A stretch of DNA of 58,556 nucleotides, from assembly GCF_007655485.1 (NCBI RefSeq), contig NZ_VJXQ01000007.1, forward strand, positions 20,706 through 79,261. The letters run 5' to 3'. Positions 24,821 through 34,159 of the stretch are shown piece by piece (position 1 is the first letter of the stretch; every line of letters begins with the position of its first letter). The notes below the pieces were generated by a model. It was not told the origin of the DNA. It worked only from the letters and a program-made list of their open reading frames with translations, and did not search any database. Both the position numbers and the translations under genes were made by a program. This stretch comes from Halobellus captivus (GTDB taxonomy: Archaea; Halobacteriota; Halobacteria; Halobacteriales; Haloferacaceae).

Positions 24821-26317
24821 ATGTCAAATCAAGTCACGTCACGGTCGCTGGCTTCGCGTCTCCGCGAACGGCTCCAGTCCGTTAGTCCATTCTCCCTGAC
24901 GCTGCTGGGATTGGTCGGGGTTCTCGGGAACATATTTCCGCAAGTAGAGATACTCAAGCTGTTTCACGTCTTCTGGTTCTTCGCGTTCTGGCCGTTCGTG
25001 TCGATGCTGATCAGCGGCAGCAAGCAATCGATAGGGCTCGACACTGACGACGAGGCGGGGCCGCGCGACTGGCTCGACATGGACAGCGGCTGGCGGGGCC
25101 ACCTCGCTTTCCTGCTCGGGGTTCCGCTGTCGTTTTTCAACCCGCTCGTGTTTCGCCAGGACGCGATGCAACTCCTCGGGAGCCTCGTCGCTATCGGGAG
25201 ACACCGCGGCTCGCTTCCCGAGCCGGAAACGCACGCCCAGTCCACCGACTACCGATTGCCCGTCGAGGGGACGTGGACCGTCGTGAACGGCAGTCCGATC
25301 AAGGAGCACTCCCACTCGTGGTTCCCGGCGACCCAGCGCTACGCCTACGATTTCGTGATCACCGACGAGGAGGGGCGGAGCCGTCCCGCCGGCACGGATA
25401 CGAGCATCGAGAACTACTACTGCTACGAGGAACCCGTCCTCGCACCCGCCGACGGCGTCGTCGTCGACGTCCACGACGGCGACCCGGAGCTCGGGCGAGC
25501 CGGTGGGTTTTCTCACCCGTTCAAACGGAGTATGACCGGGAACGCCGTCACGGTCCGCCACGCGGAAGACGAGTACAGTTGCCTCGTCCATCTCGTCCCG
25601 GGCAGCATCGAGGTCGAACCCGGAGACAGCGTGACGCGCGGCGAGCGGATCGGCCGCTGCGGGCATTCCGGGAACTCCGCGGAGCCCCACCTCCACTTCC
25701 AGGTGCAAGACCACCCGACGTTCGAAGTTTCAGCCGGACTGCCCGTCCGGTTCCACGGCGTCGACGTGGACACGCCCGGTGTAGACGTTACTGAGCAGAC
25801 TGGCTGGACGGAGCCGGACGGTTCTGGCCGCTACGTTCACGTCGGTCAGCGGGTCTCGGCTCCCAGCGGCGGCGAGCCAACCCGGCGCGACGACACGGCG
25901 GGTTCTTCCGAGGCGATGGCGTCTTCGGGACTCAGTCGCGCGCGGATGCTCGGCCGGGTCGGCATCGGCTTCTCCATCGGCGGCTTCGTCACCGTACTCG
26001 CGGGGGCTATCGCGCCGTCGTTGCAGACCGTTGCGCTCGCGCTCGCAGCCCTCGCCGGTCTCGGACTGTTCTACCAAGTCGGCCGGGACCTCATCGACGG
26101 GAACCGGATCGGTTTCGGGTCCCTCGGAACAGTGTGTGGTGTCGGCGTGGCGTCGGCGTTGGTCGGTGCCTTTGCCGCGCAAGATATATTTACGACACTT
26201 GATTCATCTGGGGTCGGAACGGGAATGTTCGTGACTGGGTTCCTATTATACATCGCGGTGTGGGAATACGGGCAGCGAGACCTGTTCCAAGTTATTAGTG
26301 GGGTAGCTGATAAATGA
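24821..26317 (+). CDS. Membrane-anchored M23 (LytM-like) peptidase family protein
   Basis: A 498-aa protein. Two N-terminal TM helices (about 25-65), an M23 domain at about 140-320 with H...AYDFV (zinc His/Asp), a LAPADGVVVDVHDG barrel strand, HLVPGS and EPHLHFQV (HxH motif), then four TM helices (about 380-490). I use the ATG at 24821; the upstream ATG at 24707 would overlap the divergent promoter. M23 enzymes cut peptidoglycan cross-links in bacteria. Haloarchaea have no murein, so the substrate here must be something else, or the domain is a scaffold. Confidence 0.88.
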   Translation: MSNQVTSRSLASRLRERLQSVSPFSLTLLGLVGVLGNIFPQVEILKLFHVFWFFAFWPFVSMLISGSKQSIGLDTDDEAGPRDWLDMDSGWRGHLAFLLGVPLSFFNPLVFRQDAMQLLGSLVAIGRHRGSLPEPETHAQSTDYRLPVEGTWTVVNGSPIKEHSHSWFPATQRYAYDFVITDEEGRSRPAGTDTSIENYYCYEEPVLAPADGVVVDVHDGDPELGRAGGFSHPFKRSMTGNAVTVRHAEDEYSCLVHLVPGSIEVEPGDSVTRGERIGRCGHSGNSAEPHLHFQVQDHPTFEVSAGLPVRFHGVDVDTPGVDVTEQTGWTEPDGSGRYVHVGQRVSAPSGGEPTRRDDTAGSSEAMASSGLSRARMLGRVGIGFSIGGFVTVLAGAIAPSLQTVALALAALAGLGLFYQVGRDLIDGNRIGFGSLGTVCGVGVASALVGAFAAQDIFTTLDSSGVGTGMFVTGFLLYIAVWEYGQRDLFQVISGVADK

Positions 26318-26420
26318 GAACTATCATTTACCAGAATCGTCATCTTCTGAGCCGAAACGATGATGTATCTTTCCAGAATATCTCCACAACGTATACGAAA
26401 ATAGATCGAGGTGCGGACAC

Positions 26421-26711
26421 ATGCTGAGTTGGATCGGGAGCCCCGAATTCCACTTCGTAATGGTCGTTTTCGGGATTGTGATGGTTGTGCTTGGCATACG
26501 CGGCTATTCCCGCGAGACCCTCTCACGGTCCGAACTACTGTTCGTGCTGGTCGCATCCGTTGCTTGGATCGCTTACTCACTAGCGGACGCTACAGCATTC
26601 CTCTCTCTACCAAACTTCATCTCAAGTTTGTTCACGGGAGTTCTATCTCTCCTGTTCATCTCGCTGTTCTTCTACTGGGGATACATGCGACGAGGGGGGG
26701 AGGGCGATTGA
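26421..26711 (+). CDS. Small three-TM membrane protein
   Basis: A 96-aa protein with three predicted TM helices (FVMVVFGIVMVVLGI; LLFVLVASVAWIAYSL; ISSLFTGVLSLLFISLFFYW). No family recognised. Same strand and spacing (about 100 bp) as the M23 gene before and the 470-aa membrane protein after it, so probably part of the same envelope locus. Confidence 0.7.
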   Translation: MLSWIGSPEFHFVMVVFGIVMVVLGIRGYSRETLSRSELLFVLVASVAWIAYSLADATAFLSLPNFISSLFTGVLSLLFISLFFYWGYMRRGGEGD

Positions 26712-26786
26712 TTCGTCCCCCGTGGACGACTGCTTCGTCACAGAGACTCAAAAACAGAGGATAAACGGGTGAGGAGGCCCACACCG

Positions 26787-28199
26787 ATGAATAATAGATC
26801 GGTGGATCCCCAATCAAACGATTCGTCTGCCGTGTTTCTGGTGACAGTCGCGGCGAACGTCGTCCCGCTGGTCGGCGTGTTCCACCTCGGGTGGAGCGCC
26901 CAGACGTTCGCGGTCGTCTACGCGATAGAGCTGGTCGTCGCTGTCCCGTTCGCCGGGTTGAAGGCGTTGTTCGCGCGCCGCCCGCCGAGCTACGACGAGC
27001 TGGAGCGCCCACAGGAGGGGAACCCGCTCAAGCCCGACGAGTGGGGCGGGGTCTCCGTTGGACCGAGCGACCTCAACCGCCGGCGCGGGAGCGTCGCGAT
27101 CATCGACGCGCTCCCCCCGATCTACCCTCGAAACGTCCCGTTTGCCTTGCGGGCGTTCGGGGCTGCCGTCTCGCTCGCCGGGGCGTTCCTCTTCGTGTTG
27201 GGCCGGTTCATCGACGTGCCGGCAACGCTCACCGACCCAAGCGTGGCGGCGAGCATCGTCTTCCTCATCGGTTCCCAGATCGGCGTCATCGAGCGCGAGT
27301 ACTTCCGGACGCGACGCTACGAAATGAGCACGCCCCGAGACGTCGTCGCGAGCGCGACGACTGAAGGCACGCTGGCCGTGGTGGCACTCATAGTCGCGAT
27401 CGTCGGCGGCCCGGCCGGCGCTCTGGTCGCGTTCGTCGCAGTGAAGTTGTTCGCGGAGTGGCGCGGCTACCGCAGCGGGGTGGCGTTCGACCCAGAGGAG
27501 GGAGAAGGAACGCTCCCGCCGGTGGCGGCTCCGGACGCACTACCGGCAGCCGAGGTCCGTCCGGGCCGGCACGCCGTTCGGGCCACCGCGCTCTGGCAGG
27601 GCGCGACGGCCGCTGTCAGCAGCGGGCCAGTATATCTCTTCGCGTGGGTCGGGCTCACCGCCGGGTCGGTAAAGGCGCTCACCGCCGCGGTGGTCTGTTT
27701 CGGCCTCCTACCAGCCGGCATCGGCGGGCTGAAAGCCATCGAGTACGCTCTCACCCACGGCACGCTGACGTACCAGCGCCGCGACGATACGGTAGTCGCG
27801 TACGACGACCTCACCAAGACAGTCCAGTGGGCGACCCCCATCGACGACATCCGGGACGCCGATCTGTGTGAAGGAGAGCTCGTCGACCGCGCCTGCGGCA
27901 CTCGGACGTTCTCGATCACTACGTTTGCGGGAGAGTACGATTACAGCGTCGCACACCTCCGAGAGTACGACCAGGCCGTCGAGGCGTTCGAACTCCCCGT
28001 CAAGACGACGGCGTTCGGCCCGCTCGATCGTCGCATCGCCGCAGTGATAGCCGTGGTCGGAGCCTGTGGTGCCGCCGCCGTCGTCGGGCTCGCCTACTCC
28101 GCTCCCTCCGTTGGGGCGGTCGCCGCCGGGTTCGGTGGCCCATTCGGTGTTGTCACCCTCAGGTCGGCGTGGCAGTGGGCGCTCCCGGCGACGCCGTGA
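26787..28199 (+). CDS. Polytopic membrane protein with PH-like domain (DUF6498-like N-half)
   Basis: A 470-aa protein. Residues about 15-215 carry several TM helices and the AANVVPLVGVFHLGWSAQTF type start of DUF6498 membrane proteins; about 240-320 have two further helices. About 330-410 form a soluble beta-rich PH-like domain (LTYQRRDDTVVAYDDLTKTV, FSITTF), and the last part has two more helices. I use the ATG at 26787; a GTG at 26769 adds six residues. Transport or signalling role unknown. Confidence 0.75.
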   Translation: MNNRSVDPQSNDSSAVFLVTVAANVVPLVGVFHLGWSAQTFAVVYAIELVVAVPFAGLKALFARRPPSYDELERPQEGNPLKPDEWGGVSVGPSDLNRRRGSVAIIDALPPIYPRNVPFALRAFGAAVSLAGAFLFVLGRFIDVPATLTDPSVAASIVFLIGSQIGVIEREYFRTRRYEMSTPRDVVASATTEGTLAVVALIVAIVGGPAGALVAFVAVKLFAEWRGYRSGVAFDPEEGEGTLPPVAAPDALPAAEVRPGRHAVRATALWQGATAAVSSGPVYLFAWVGLTAGSVKALTAAVVCFGLLPAGIGGLKAIEYALTHGTLTYQRRDDTVVAYDDLTKTVQWATPIDDIRDADLCEGELVDRACGTRTFSITTFAGEYDYSVAHLREYDQAVEAFELPVKTTAFGPLDRRIAAVIAVVGACGAAAVVGLAYSAPSVGAVAAGFGGPFGVVTLRSAWQWALPATP

Positions 28200-28582
28200 G
28201 AGCGCTCGGCTGGTATCGGCAGTCCGTAAGATCGTTTTGATGTTCGCCATTATCAACATAGAATTGCTGTGTGAACCGCTGTAACCGTGACTCTGAATCC
28301 ATTTTGACACAGCAGATGCAAGAACGAGTGAATCCCCAAGTAGGTTCCCGGTGAACCGTCAGAGCAGGTCAAATCCCATAGACGAACTTGTCGATCATCA
28401 GTCCGCAGCCCAGCAAGAAGAAGGCTTGAGAAGAGTGCACCACCGACAGTACCGAACTCGACCTATCCGCCGATGAATCCCGCGCTGAGCACGAATCCAC
28501 CGAGAGGAATCGTCAGTTCATATCGGTGGCTTCCATGATTGTCTCTCTGTGTTGGTACAGTTTCGATATCCACGATAGCGTG
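28200..28582. other. Intergenic region, convergent 3' ends, nothing recognised
   Basis: About 380 bp between the stop codons of the PH-domain membrane protein (plus) and the GIDE-like protein (minus). I find no gene, repeat or hairpin that stands out. It may hold terminators for both sides. Confidence 0.6.
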
Positions 28583-29497
28583 TTAGCTCCGTATCCACTC
28601 CAGAAAGGTTCCGGCATCTTGTACAAAGTTGTAGGCTCCATAGAGGAGCCAGCCGACGATCAGTACCCCCAGCGGAATGTAGACTCCGAACCAGAGACTC
28701 GCGGCGACGACAAGCAACCCAGTTATGAACGCCGCTTTCCGCAGCACTCGTCGTTTGAGCCAGCGTCGGTGTCCGTCGAATCCTTTGTCGGAAAGCAACA
28801 GCGGCACGTCGTCAGTCCCGCGGAGAACCGGTTCACCCTGATCAACCTGTATCTCACCGCAAACGCTCACTTCGTCATCTTCCAGCAGCGGACGCGCCTC
28901 CAGCAGATAGCGATTCAAATCAATCTCATCGTTTTGTCGCTGCACGTATCCTGCAAACCGCCGGAAGGATCGATGTTCGATGCGATTCCTGACATAAGTG
29001 TACCAGGAGTCCCAGAGATACACGGATAGCCGGTCGTGCTTGTTGATGCCGCCGATTTCTAACTGCTTCAGTCGTTCGGCGTCAAGTGCGGTTCGAAGCC
29101 ATGACGGATCGATACGAACCGTCTGACTCCCAGCGTCAACACCGAACCGACCCCATTCGATGCCTGAGGCGAACGTGTGCCAATGCTGGCGCTCCCACCC
29201 CCAGTCTTCGATTGTGAGGTCACTGTTGGAGTTGTCCGAGAACCGACCCTGCCAAAGATACGCACCAACAGGCCGGTCAGCGTCTTTTACGGCCGCAGCA
29301 GCTGTTTCAACTGGTTCTTCGACCGTCAGCTCTCCCGTGAGAGCGACTGACTCACCGTCGATGATTGACGACGGCGTGTCGGTATCGCCCGACGGAAGCG
29401 ACCGAAGAACGAACAACGCAGTCAGCATGCGGTATCCGTGGGCCAGTACGATAATCACGAAGACGGCGATCAGGATCAGGACAATCGTGGGCGGCAT
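28583..29497 (-). CDS. GIDE-domain-like membrane protein
   Basis: A 304-aa protein: one N-terminal TM (PPTIVLILIAVFVIIVLAHGY), a soluble domain (about 40-245) with the layout of the GIDE/MULAN intermembrane domain (VALTGELTVEEPVE, then AYLWQGR and W...F-GRFGVD repeats), and two C-terminal TMs (about 250-300). In eukaryotes this domain belongs to a mitochondrial E3 ligase; in archaea it lacks the RING finger and its role is unknown. I use the ATG at 29497; the longer frame to 29755 is low-complexity and not coding. Confidence 0.7.
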   Translation of the reverse strand: MPPTIVLILIAVFVIIVLAHGYRMLTALFVLRSLPSGDTDTPSSIIDGESVALTGELTVEEPVETAAAAVKDADRPVGAYLWQGRFSDNSNSDLTIEDWGWERQHWHTFASGIEWGRFGVDAGSQTVRIDPSWLRTALDAERLKQLEIGGINKHDRLSVYLWDSWYTYVRNRIEHRSFRRFAGYVQRQNDEIDLNRYLLEARPLLEDDEVSVCGEIQVDQGEPVLRGTDDVPLLLSDKGFDGHRRWLKRRVLRKAAFITGLLVVAASLWFGVYIPLGVLIVGWLLYGAYNFVQDAGTFLEWIRS

Positions 29498-29922
29498 GCG
29501 TGGATGGAGATGGGGTTGAGGGAACCTCAGTGGACGATCGTTCAGCGTTATTTCGCTGTGGAGACGGTCCTCGGCCGGGCTTGCTGGCTGTATAAGTCTC
29601 CCGTGATGAGTGCACGGGGGAGAGCCTTGCGCCACAGGGGGGGGAGGCGGCATCACACACCGAAGAGTGCGATTCGGTTGAATATTTTGAGAGGTGAACT
29701 TCACAAGAACTGATGCCATTGCACACGATTTTCGGGACCGTATTCGAGAACGCAATCACGAGATAGTCTCAGCATGCCCGTCGAGATCGGTGTCGTAATT
29801 GAACACATCAGCGTACGTCGGTTCGGTGACCCCCGCACCCCTCTCAGGGGTTCAACAAACAGGATGGCGTAGCGTTCGGCAACGTATTTGGCAGTTGCAA
29901 CGTACAGTCCACATAATTGAGG
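29498..29922. other. Gap with an orphan leader palindrome and a possible gene remnant
   Basis: No intact gene in 425 bp. On the minus strand a short frame after the palindrome reads EPTYADVFNYDTDLDGHAE then a stop at about 29757; it has codon use like a real C-terminus but no proper start. An alternative 35-aa ORF (29701-29808) in another frame looks non-coding. Confidence 0.5.
29832..29860 (-). promoter_or_regulatory. Leader palindrome element without an intact gene
   Basis: CCCGCACCCCTCTCAGGGGT followed by TCAACAAAC on the plus strand, one of the best-preserved copies. It faces the gap 29498-29822, where no full gene exists. Confidence 0.65.
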
Positions 29923-31287
29923 ATGGCTGTACTGGACGATCTCTCGGGGTTCGAGTTCGAGGACGTGATGGAGGACGTGTTCCGGAACCTCGGCTACGAG
30001 AACGTCCGCCAGGCCGACCGCACTGCTGACGAGGGTCGCGACGTCATCATGGAGGAGGTCGTCGACGGCACCCGCCGCGCGATTATCGTCGAGTGCAAGC
30101 ACACGGGGACAGTCGGGCGGCCGGTCGTCCAGAAGCTTCACTCAGCGATCGCGACGTTCGACTTCGACGGCCCGAAACGCGGAATGGTCGTCACGACCGG
30201 CCGGTTTACGAACCCTGCTCAGGAGTACGCCGACCGCCTCCAGCAGAACGACGACCCACATCCAATCGAGCTGCTCGACGGCGAGGACCTCCGGGAGATC
30301 GCCGACGAGATCGGCCTCGACCTCTACAACGGTCGCATCGAGATTCTCTGCGACGAGACCCTGCGCCCGTACGACCCGGCTGTCGACGTCGACGCGCCAG
30401 TCACGGAGGCGTTCCGCGACATTGAGAACATCGAGGCCGCCGACCTCCCAGACCCACACTCATCGGTGACGTTCCGCCCGGTGGTCGCGGTCACCACGGA
30501 CACGAACGCTGTCTTCGAGACATCGGTGGGCGTCATCCACCGGATCAACGACCGGACCCGATTCGTCGCCCACGCCGAACGCGGGCAGCCACAGGTCGCG
30601 GACAAGGACGTCGCGACGCTGGTCACCGAGAACCTCCACGCGACGGTCGACCTCGACACCGAGCAGTTCGCGGAGGTGTTCGACGACGCCGAGGAGCGCC
30701 GGTTCGGGCAGACGCAAACGGAGTACAAGGAGTGGGCCGTCGAGCGCCTCCAGCAGCACCACACGACGACGGTCACCTACACCGGCGACAACAACGTCAC
30801 CTACAACAAGACCTGCGAGCCGAACCGCTCGGACATCTCCGTGCAGTCGATCGAACCAGTGTACCTCCCTGAAGTTCGGCACACCACCGACATCCAGGCG
30901 TACACCTACCCCTACGAGTATCACGCGGCAGGCCCGTCACGAGTGACCGCCGAGGACGGCATCCATCGGTGCATCCACTGTGACACGAGCGGCGGCGACG
31001 AGACGTACACCTACTGTCCGAACTGCGGGGCAATCGCTTGCTCCAGCCACATCAAAACGGAGCGGCTGGAATGCGAGCCGATCTGTACGGGCTGTGCAGT
31101 CACCGAGCGGTTCGCGCTGAAAACGAAGTACTTCTACGACGAGGAGAACCTCGAAGCGTTCCACGAGGAGTACGCCGACATGCCCCTCCACGAGAAAGCG
31201 ATGGAGAACAAGTGGCTGGCCGGTGGGAGCGTGGTCGCGACGCTGCTGCTCGTCGTCGGACTACTCGTCATCGGCGGCTTCATCTGA
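29923..31287 (+). CDS. Mrr-like restriction endonuclease-fold protein with zinc ribbons and C-terminal TM
   Basis: A 454-aa protein. N-terminal Mrr-type nuclease domain (about 1-120): GFEFEDVMEDVF, EGRDVI (catalytic Asp), IIVECKHTG (the E-x-K) and VVTTGRFTNPAQEYA, a complete PD-(D/E)xK site. A middle region without known fold follows (about 150-330). About 345-400 has CIHC, CPNC and CTGC zinc ribbons, and the last 25 residues are a TM helix. Mrr enzymes cut modified DNA; a membrane anchor could place this one at the DNA entry site (inference). Start at ATG 29923 rather than TTG 29917. Confidence 0.85.
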   Translation: MAVLDDLSGFEFEDVMEDVFRNLGYENVRQADRTADEGRDVIMEEVVDGTRRAIIVECKHTGTVGRPVVQKLHSAIATFDFDGPKRGMVVTTGRFTNPAQEYADRLQQNDDPHPIELLDGEDLREIADEIGLDLYNGRIEILCDETLRPYDPAVDVDAPVTEAFRDIENIEAADLPDPHSSVTFRPVVAVTTDTNAVFETSVGVIHRINDRTRFVAHAERGQPQVADKDVATLVTENLHATVDLDTEQFAEVFDDAEERRFGQTQTEYKEWAVERLQQHHTTTVTYTGDNNVTYNKTCEPNRSDISVQSIEPVYLPEVRHTTDIQAYTYPYEYHAAGPSRVTAEDGIHRCIHCDTSGGDETYTYCPNCGAIACSSHIKTERLECEPICTGCAVTERFALKTKYFYDEENLEAFHEEYADMPLHEKAMENKWLAGGSVVATLLLVVGLLVIGGFI

Positions 31288-31300
31288 GCGGGCTCGGTGT

Positions 31301-31729
31301 TTACGCCGGCTCAGCGACCAGCTCTTCGAGCGCGTGCTCAAGCGGGCCGTTGAATTGCCAGCTAGCCCGCTCGAATGCCTCGTCGGTCGGTCCATCCCAG
31401 CGTGGGAACGCAGAGTGACCACTCACCTTGACGGTCCACTCGGACAGCTCCTCGAACGGATTCCGTGTCGGGAGTTCGACGACATAGAGGTACTCCTCGT
31501 CGCCGTGAATGCCGTTTGCTGGGTTCTCGACGCCGTGACCGAGCAGGAACAGCGGCTGATCAAGATGCTCCATATTGTCCGGCTCGAGGAGATCCGAGGG
31601 TTGGTCGGCGTGGATGCTCCGGTTACGCCCTTCGTCCACGTAGAGGGTCATCGTCGAGAGCGTGTCGAGGAACAGGAACGGGACAGCAGCGTACGCAGAC
31701 CCGCGCTCTGTTCGCGTCTCATCGAGCAA
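31301..31729 (-). CDS. Haloarchaeal protein of unknown function, true 5' end unclear
   Basis: A 142-aa frame from a TTG at 31729, ending 13 bp from the convergent Mrr gene. Coding character continues upstream in the same frame for about 34 residues (YEPSEGNWIAQNYRHSDDD, then TASVLRELEQLKQL) to a stop near 31840, but that extension has no ATG, GTG or TTG start. The thiDN stop and an ATG overlap at 31821-31824 (ATGA), yet that ATG is in another frame. So either a 1-nt error or mutation lies near 31822, or translation starts at an unusual codon. No family recognised. Confidence 0.65.
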   Translation of the reverse strand: MLDETRTERGSAYAAVPFLFLDTLSTMTLYVDEGRNRSIHADQPSDLLEPDNMEHLDQPLFLLGHGVENPANGIHGDEEYLYVVELPTRNPFEELSEWTVKVSGHSAFPRWDGPTDEAFERASWQFNGPLEHALEELVAEPA

Positions 31730-31820
31730 CTGCTTCAGCTGCTCAAGCTCACGGAGGACGCTGGCGGTATCGTCGTCCGAGTGTCGGTAGTTTTGTGCAA
31801 TCCAGTTGCCCTCGGACGGT

Positions 31821-33182
31821 TCATAACTCCTCAGCTATCGAGAGTGCACGGGCCGCAAGATCGGCGGCGTCGCTTGCAAGCATGCGCGTGATCGGTTCCT
31901 TGCCAACGTCACCTCGGTCGAAGACGACCGCCGGCGTGGTTTCGACCTGCTCGAAGGCTCGCTCGGCCGCCCAGCCCATGGTCGAGCCTTCCTCGTCAGG
32001 TTCCGGTTCGTTTGAGCGGTCGATCTCGACAACTGGGGCATCAATCTTCTCCAGGGCTGCCTCGATGGAATCGTCGAACCGGAGGTTCGCGGCGAACCGG
32101 ATGTCGGGGTCGTGCTCCCGCGCCGACAGCAGGAAGCGGGCGACGTGGCTCGAGGCGCCGAAGCGTGTTCCCCGCGTCACGCGGATTCCGGTCATCGTCC
32201 GGGCGATCCGTCCCTCGACGGCGACGGTCTCCTCCGGCCGTTCTGCGTAGGGCGTGGCCCCGACCACGTTCATCCCAACCTCCGGAACGATCGACGACAC
32301 GCCAGCAGAGACCAGCTGCTCCACGACGGACTCGACAGCTTCCTGAGTGGGCTGTCTGGCTGACCGATCCCGGATATTCGCGAGGTGGTGGACCGGTCCT
32401 GGTCCCTCGCCGACGTCGAGCGGGTATCTGATGGCGCGGGTCATGAATGCCACGCCGGATTCGATCGCCTCCGGGATGTCATCGCCGTGAGCCAGTCGTG
32501 CCGCGATCGCACTCGAAAGTGTACATCCCGAACCGTGTGTCCCGTCCGAGTCTACTCTCGAGTGCTCAAGTGTGGTTACGTCGTCCCGAGTCACGATGAC
32601 ATCTCGAACGACATGCTCATCGCCGACATGGCCACCTTTCACAAGTGCTGTGTCGGCTCCCATCTCCACGAGTCTCTGCCCCGCAGCCTGCATCGAGTCC
32701 GGATCCTCGATCGGGATATCTGTGAGTATTTCAGCTTCGTCAGCGTTTGGCGTCACGACCGTCGACTCAGCGATCAACCCCTCGTAGGCGGCTGCAGCGT
32801 CATGATCGAGCAATTGGTCGCCCGAGGCGGCGACCATAACCGGATCGACGACGAAGGGCACGTCCATGTCAGCAGCGTACGACGCAACCCTCTCTACGAC
32901 GGGTTCAACACCCAACATGCCTGTCTTGACGGCCTGTAAATCGAAATCGGTACGGATAGCCTCGACCTGGGCCTCGATTGCCTCGACCGGGACGGGATGG
33001 ATCGACTCCACGCCAACGGTGTTCTGTGCCGTGAGGCTCGTGATTGCACTCGTCGCGAAGGTGTCGAGTGCCTCCATCGTCTTGAGGTCCGCTTGGATGC
33101 CGGCGCCACCGCCCGAGTCACTCCCGGCGATCGTCATGACCTGGGGGAGCTCAACCGGGGCTGGCCCTCGTACTGTGGGCAT
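31821..33182 (-). CDS. thiDN: ThiD-ThiN fusion: HMP kinase / HMP-P kinase and thiamine-phosphate synthase
   Basis: A 453-aa bifunctional enzyme. ThiD part (about 12-265): MTIAGSDSGGGAGIQADLKT without the last residue is the substrate-binding start, with DPVMVA, VVTPNADEAE, VKGGH and GTHGSGCTLSSAIA. ThiN part (about 285-450): VPEVGMNVVGATPYA, GRI, GASSHVARFLL and MGWAAE. ThiD phosphorylates hydroxymethylpyrimidine twice; ThiN joins HMP-PP and thiazole phosphate in archaea that lack ThiE. I use the ATG at 33182. Next to thiR and salvage/transport genes, so this plasmid copy serves pyrimidine salvage. Confidence 0.93.
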   Translation of the reverse strand: MPTVRGPAPVELPQVMTIAGSDSGGGAGIQADLKTMEALDTFATSAITSLTAQNTVGVESIHPVPVEAIEAQVEAIRTDFDLQAVKTGMLGVEPVVERVASYAADMDVPFVVDPVMVAASGDQLLDHDAAAAYEGLIAESTVVTPNADEAEILTDIPIEDPDSMQAAGQRLVEMGADTALVKGGHVGDEHVVRDVIVTRDDVTTLEHSRVDSDGTHGSGCTLSSAIAARLAHGDDIPEAIESGVAFMTRAIRYPLDVGEGPGPVHHLANIRDRSARQPTQEAVESVVEQLVSAGVSSIVPEVGMNVVGATPYAERPEETVAVEGRIARTMTGIRVTRGTRFGASSHVARFLLSAREHDPDIRFAANLRFDDSIEAALEKIDAPVVEIDRSNEPEPDEEGSTMGWAAERAFEQVETTPAVVFDRGDVGKEPITRMLASDAADLAARALSIAEEL

Positions 33183-33229
33183 ATCAGTGATATAACCGAC
33201 GAGTACAAATCGGTAATGGTCGAGCCGCG

Positions 33230-34159
33230 TCACTCGGCTTCCTGGACCGTCTCGAGGAGCGAGACCGCGAGGCGAGCGGCGTCTTCCGCGGTCTCCCCGA
33301 GGACGTAGGTAATGGGTTCGATCCCGAATGCGCCGCTGTGGTAGATGACTCGCGGAACGACATCCCGAGACGCGAACCGATCCAGGAGTCGCTGGTTCCG
33401 GTCATCGTACTCGGCGTCGAACTCCATCGGGTCGAGCCCCCGGGCCCGAGCGGTCGAGAGGAGCGCATCGTCGGTTGCGATGTTGACCGCACCACGTAGC
33501 CCGTCGTCCTGGGCCATCGCAGCTAGCACGACCGTCGCGACGTGTCGCGATGCCCCGAATTCCGGGTTTGCTGGGATTTCGACGCGACCGTCGACCGCAT
33601 AGATCCGCCCGGGAATCGCTGCAACCTCGGAAACGTCGTTCGCACCGGGGAGCGCAGATCCGACGTTCGTCCCGACGTTGGGGACGTATGTCGCCATCCC
33701 GGGTGCTGTCGCAAGGATGCGTGCCGCCGTCCGGACGTCCGTCAACGTCTCCCGTTCTGCGGCGAGGCGCTCGTCGGTGCCACGGACACAGAGGTCACAG
33801 CCGAGACCGGCGAGCGAGGGCATCGCCTCCTCGTGCAGTTCACACACCGGGCCACGGTCTTCAAACGCCCGAACGAGCGCGAGCAGTTCGTCGAGCGCCT
33901 CGTACCCATCCATGTGTCCGGAGGCGAACCCCTCGGCGATACGCGTAACCGTCTCGGCGGTCAGCGGATGGTCTTCGATGCGTTCTTCGACTGCCACGTC
34001 GCCGCTGATGTACTTCGAGACGGCGGCCTGGGAGACGCCGATATGTTCCGCCACCTCTTGCTGAGTCATCCCACGATTAGCCAGTTCCCCGGCAAGACAG
34101 ACACGGATGGTGGGGAGGACCCGCTCAACGACGATCTCGCTCGGGAGGTGGAGTGACAT
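33230..34159 (-). CDS. thiR: ThiR: HTH regulator with ThiN-like ligand domain
   Basis: A 309-aa protein. HTH at about 10-60 (RGMTQQEVAEHIGVSQAAVS), a short Cys motif (CELHEE...CDLC), then a ThiN-type domain (about 130-305): VPNVGTNVGSALPGAND, GRIYAVDGRVEIP, GASRHVATVVLAAM and GIEPITYVLG. Archaeal ThiR proteins of this architecture bind thiamine phosphate through the ThiN domain and control thiamine genes. I use the ATG at 34159, as the extension to 34444 runs through the promoter region of the divergent permease. Its ThiN half is a paralogue of the one in thiDN next door. Confidence 0.92.
   Translation of the reverse strand: MSLHLPSEIVVERVLPTIRVCLAGELANRGMTQQEVAEHIGVSQAAVSKYISGDVAVEERIEDHPLTAETVTRIAEGFASGHMDGYEALDELLALVRAFEDRGPVCELHEEAMPSLAGLGCDLCVRGTDERLAAERETLTDVRTAARILATAPGMATYVPNVGTNVGSALPGANDVSEVAAIPGRIYAVDGRVEIPANPEFGASRHVATVVLAAMAQDDGLRGAVNIATDDALLSTARARGLDPMEFDAEYDDRNQRLLDRFASRDVVPRVIYHSGAFGIEPITYVLGETAEDAARLAVSLLETVQEAE

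Noticed and set aside
24839-25714. 291-aa minus-strand ORF
   Set aside because: Antisense shadow of the M23 gene, whose motifs are intact on the plus strand.
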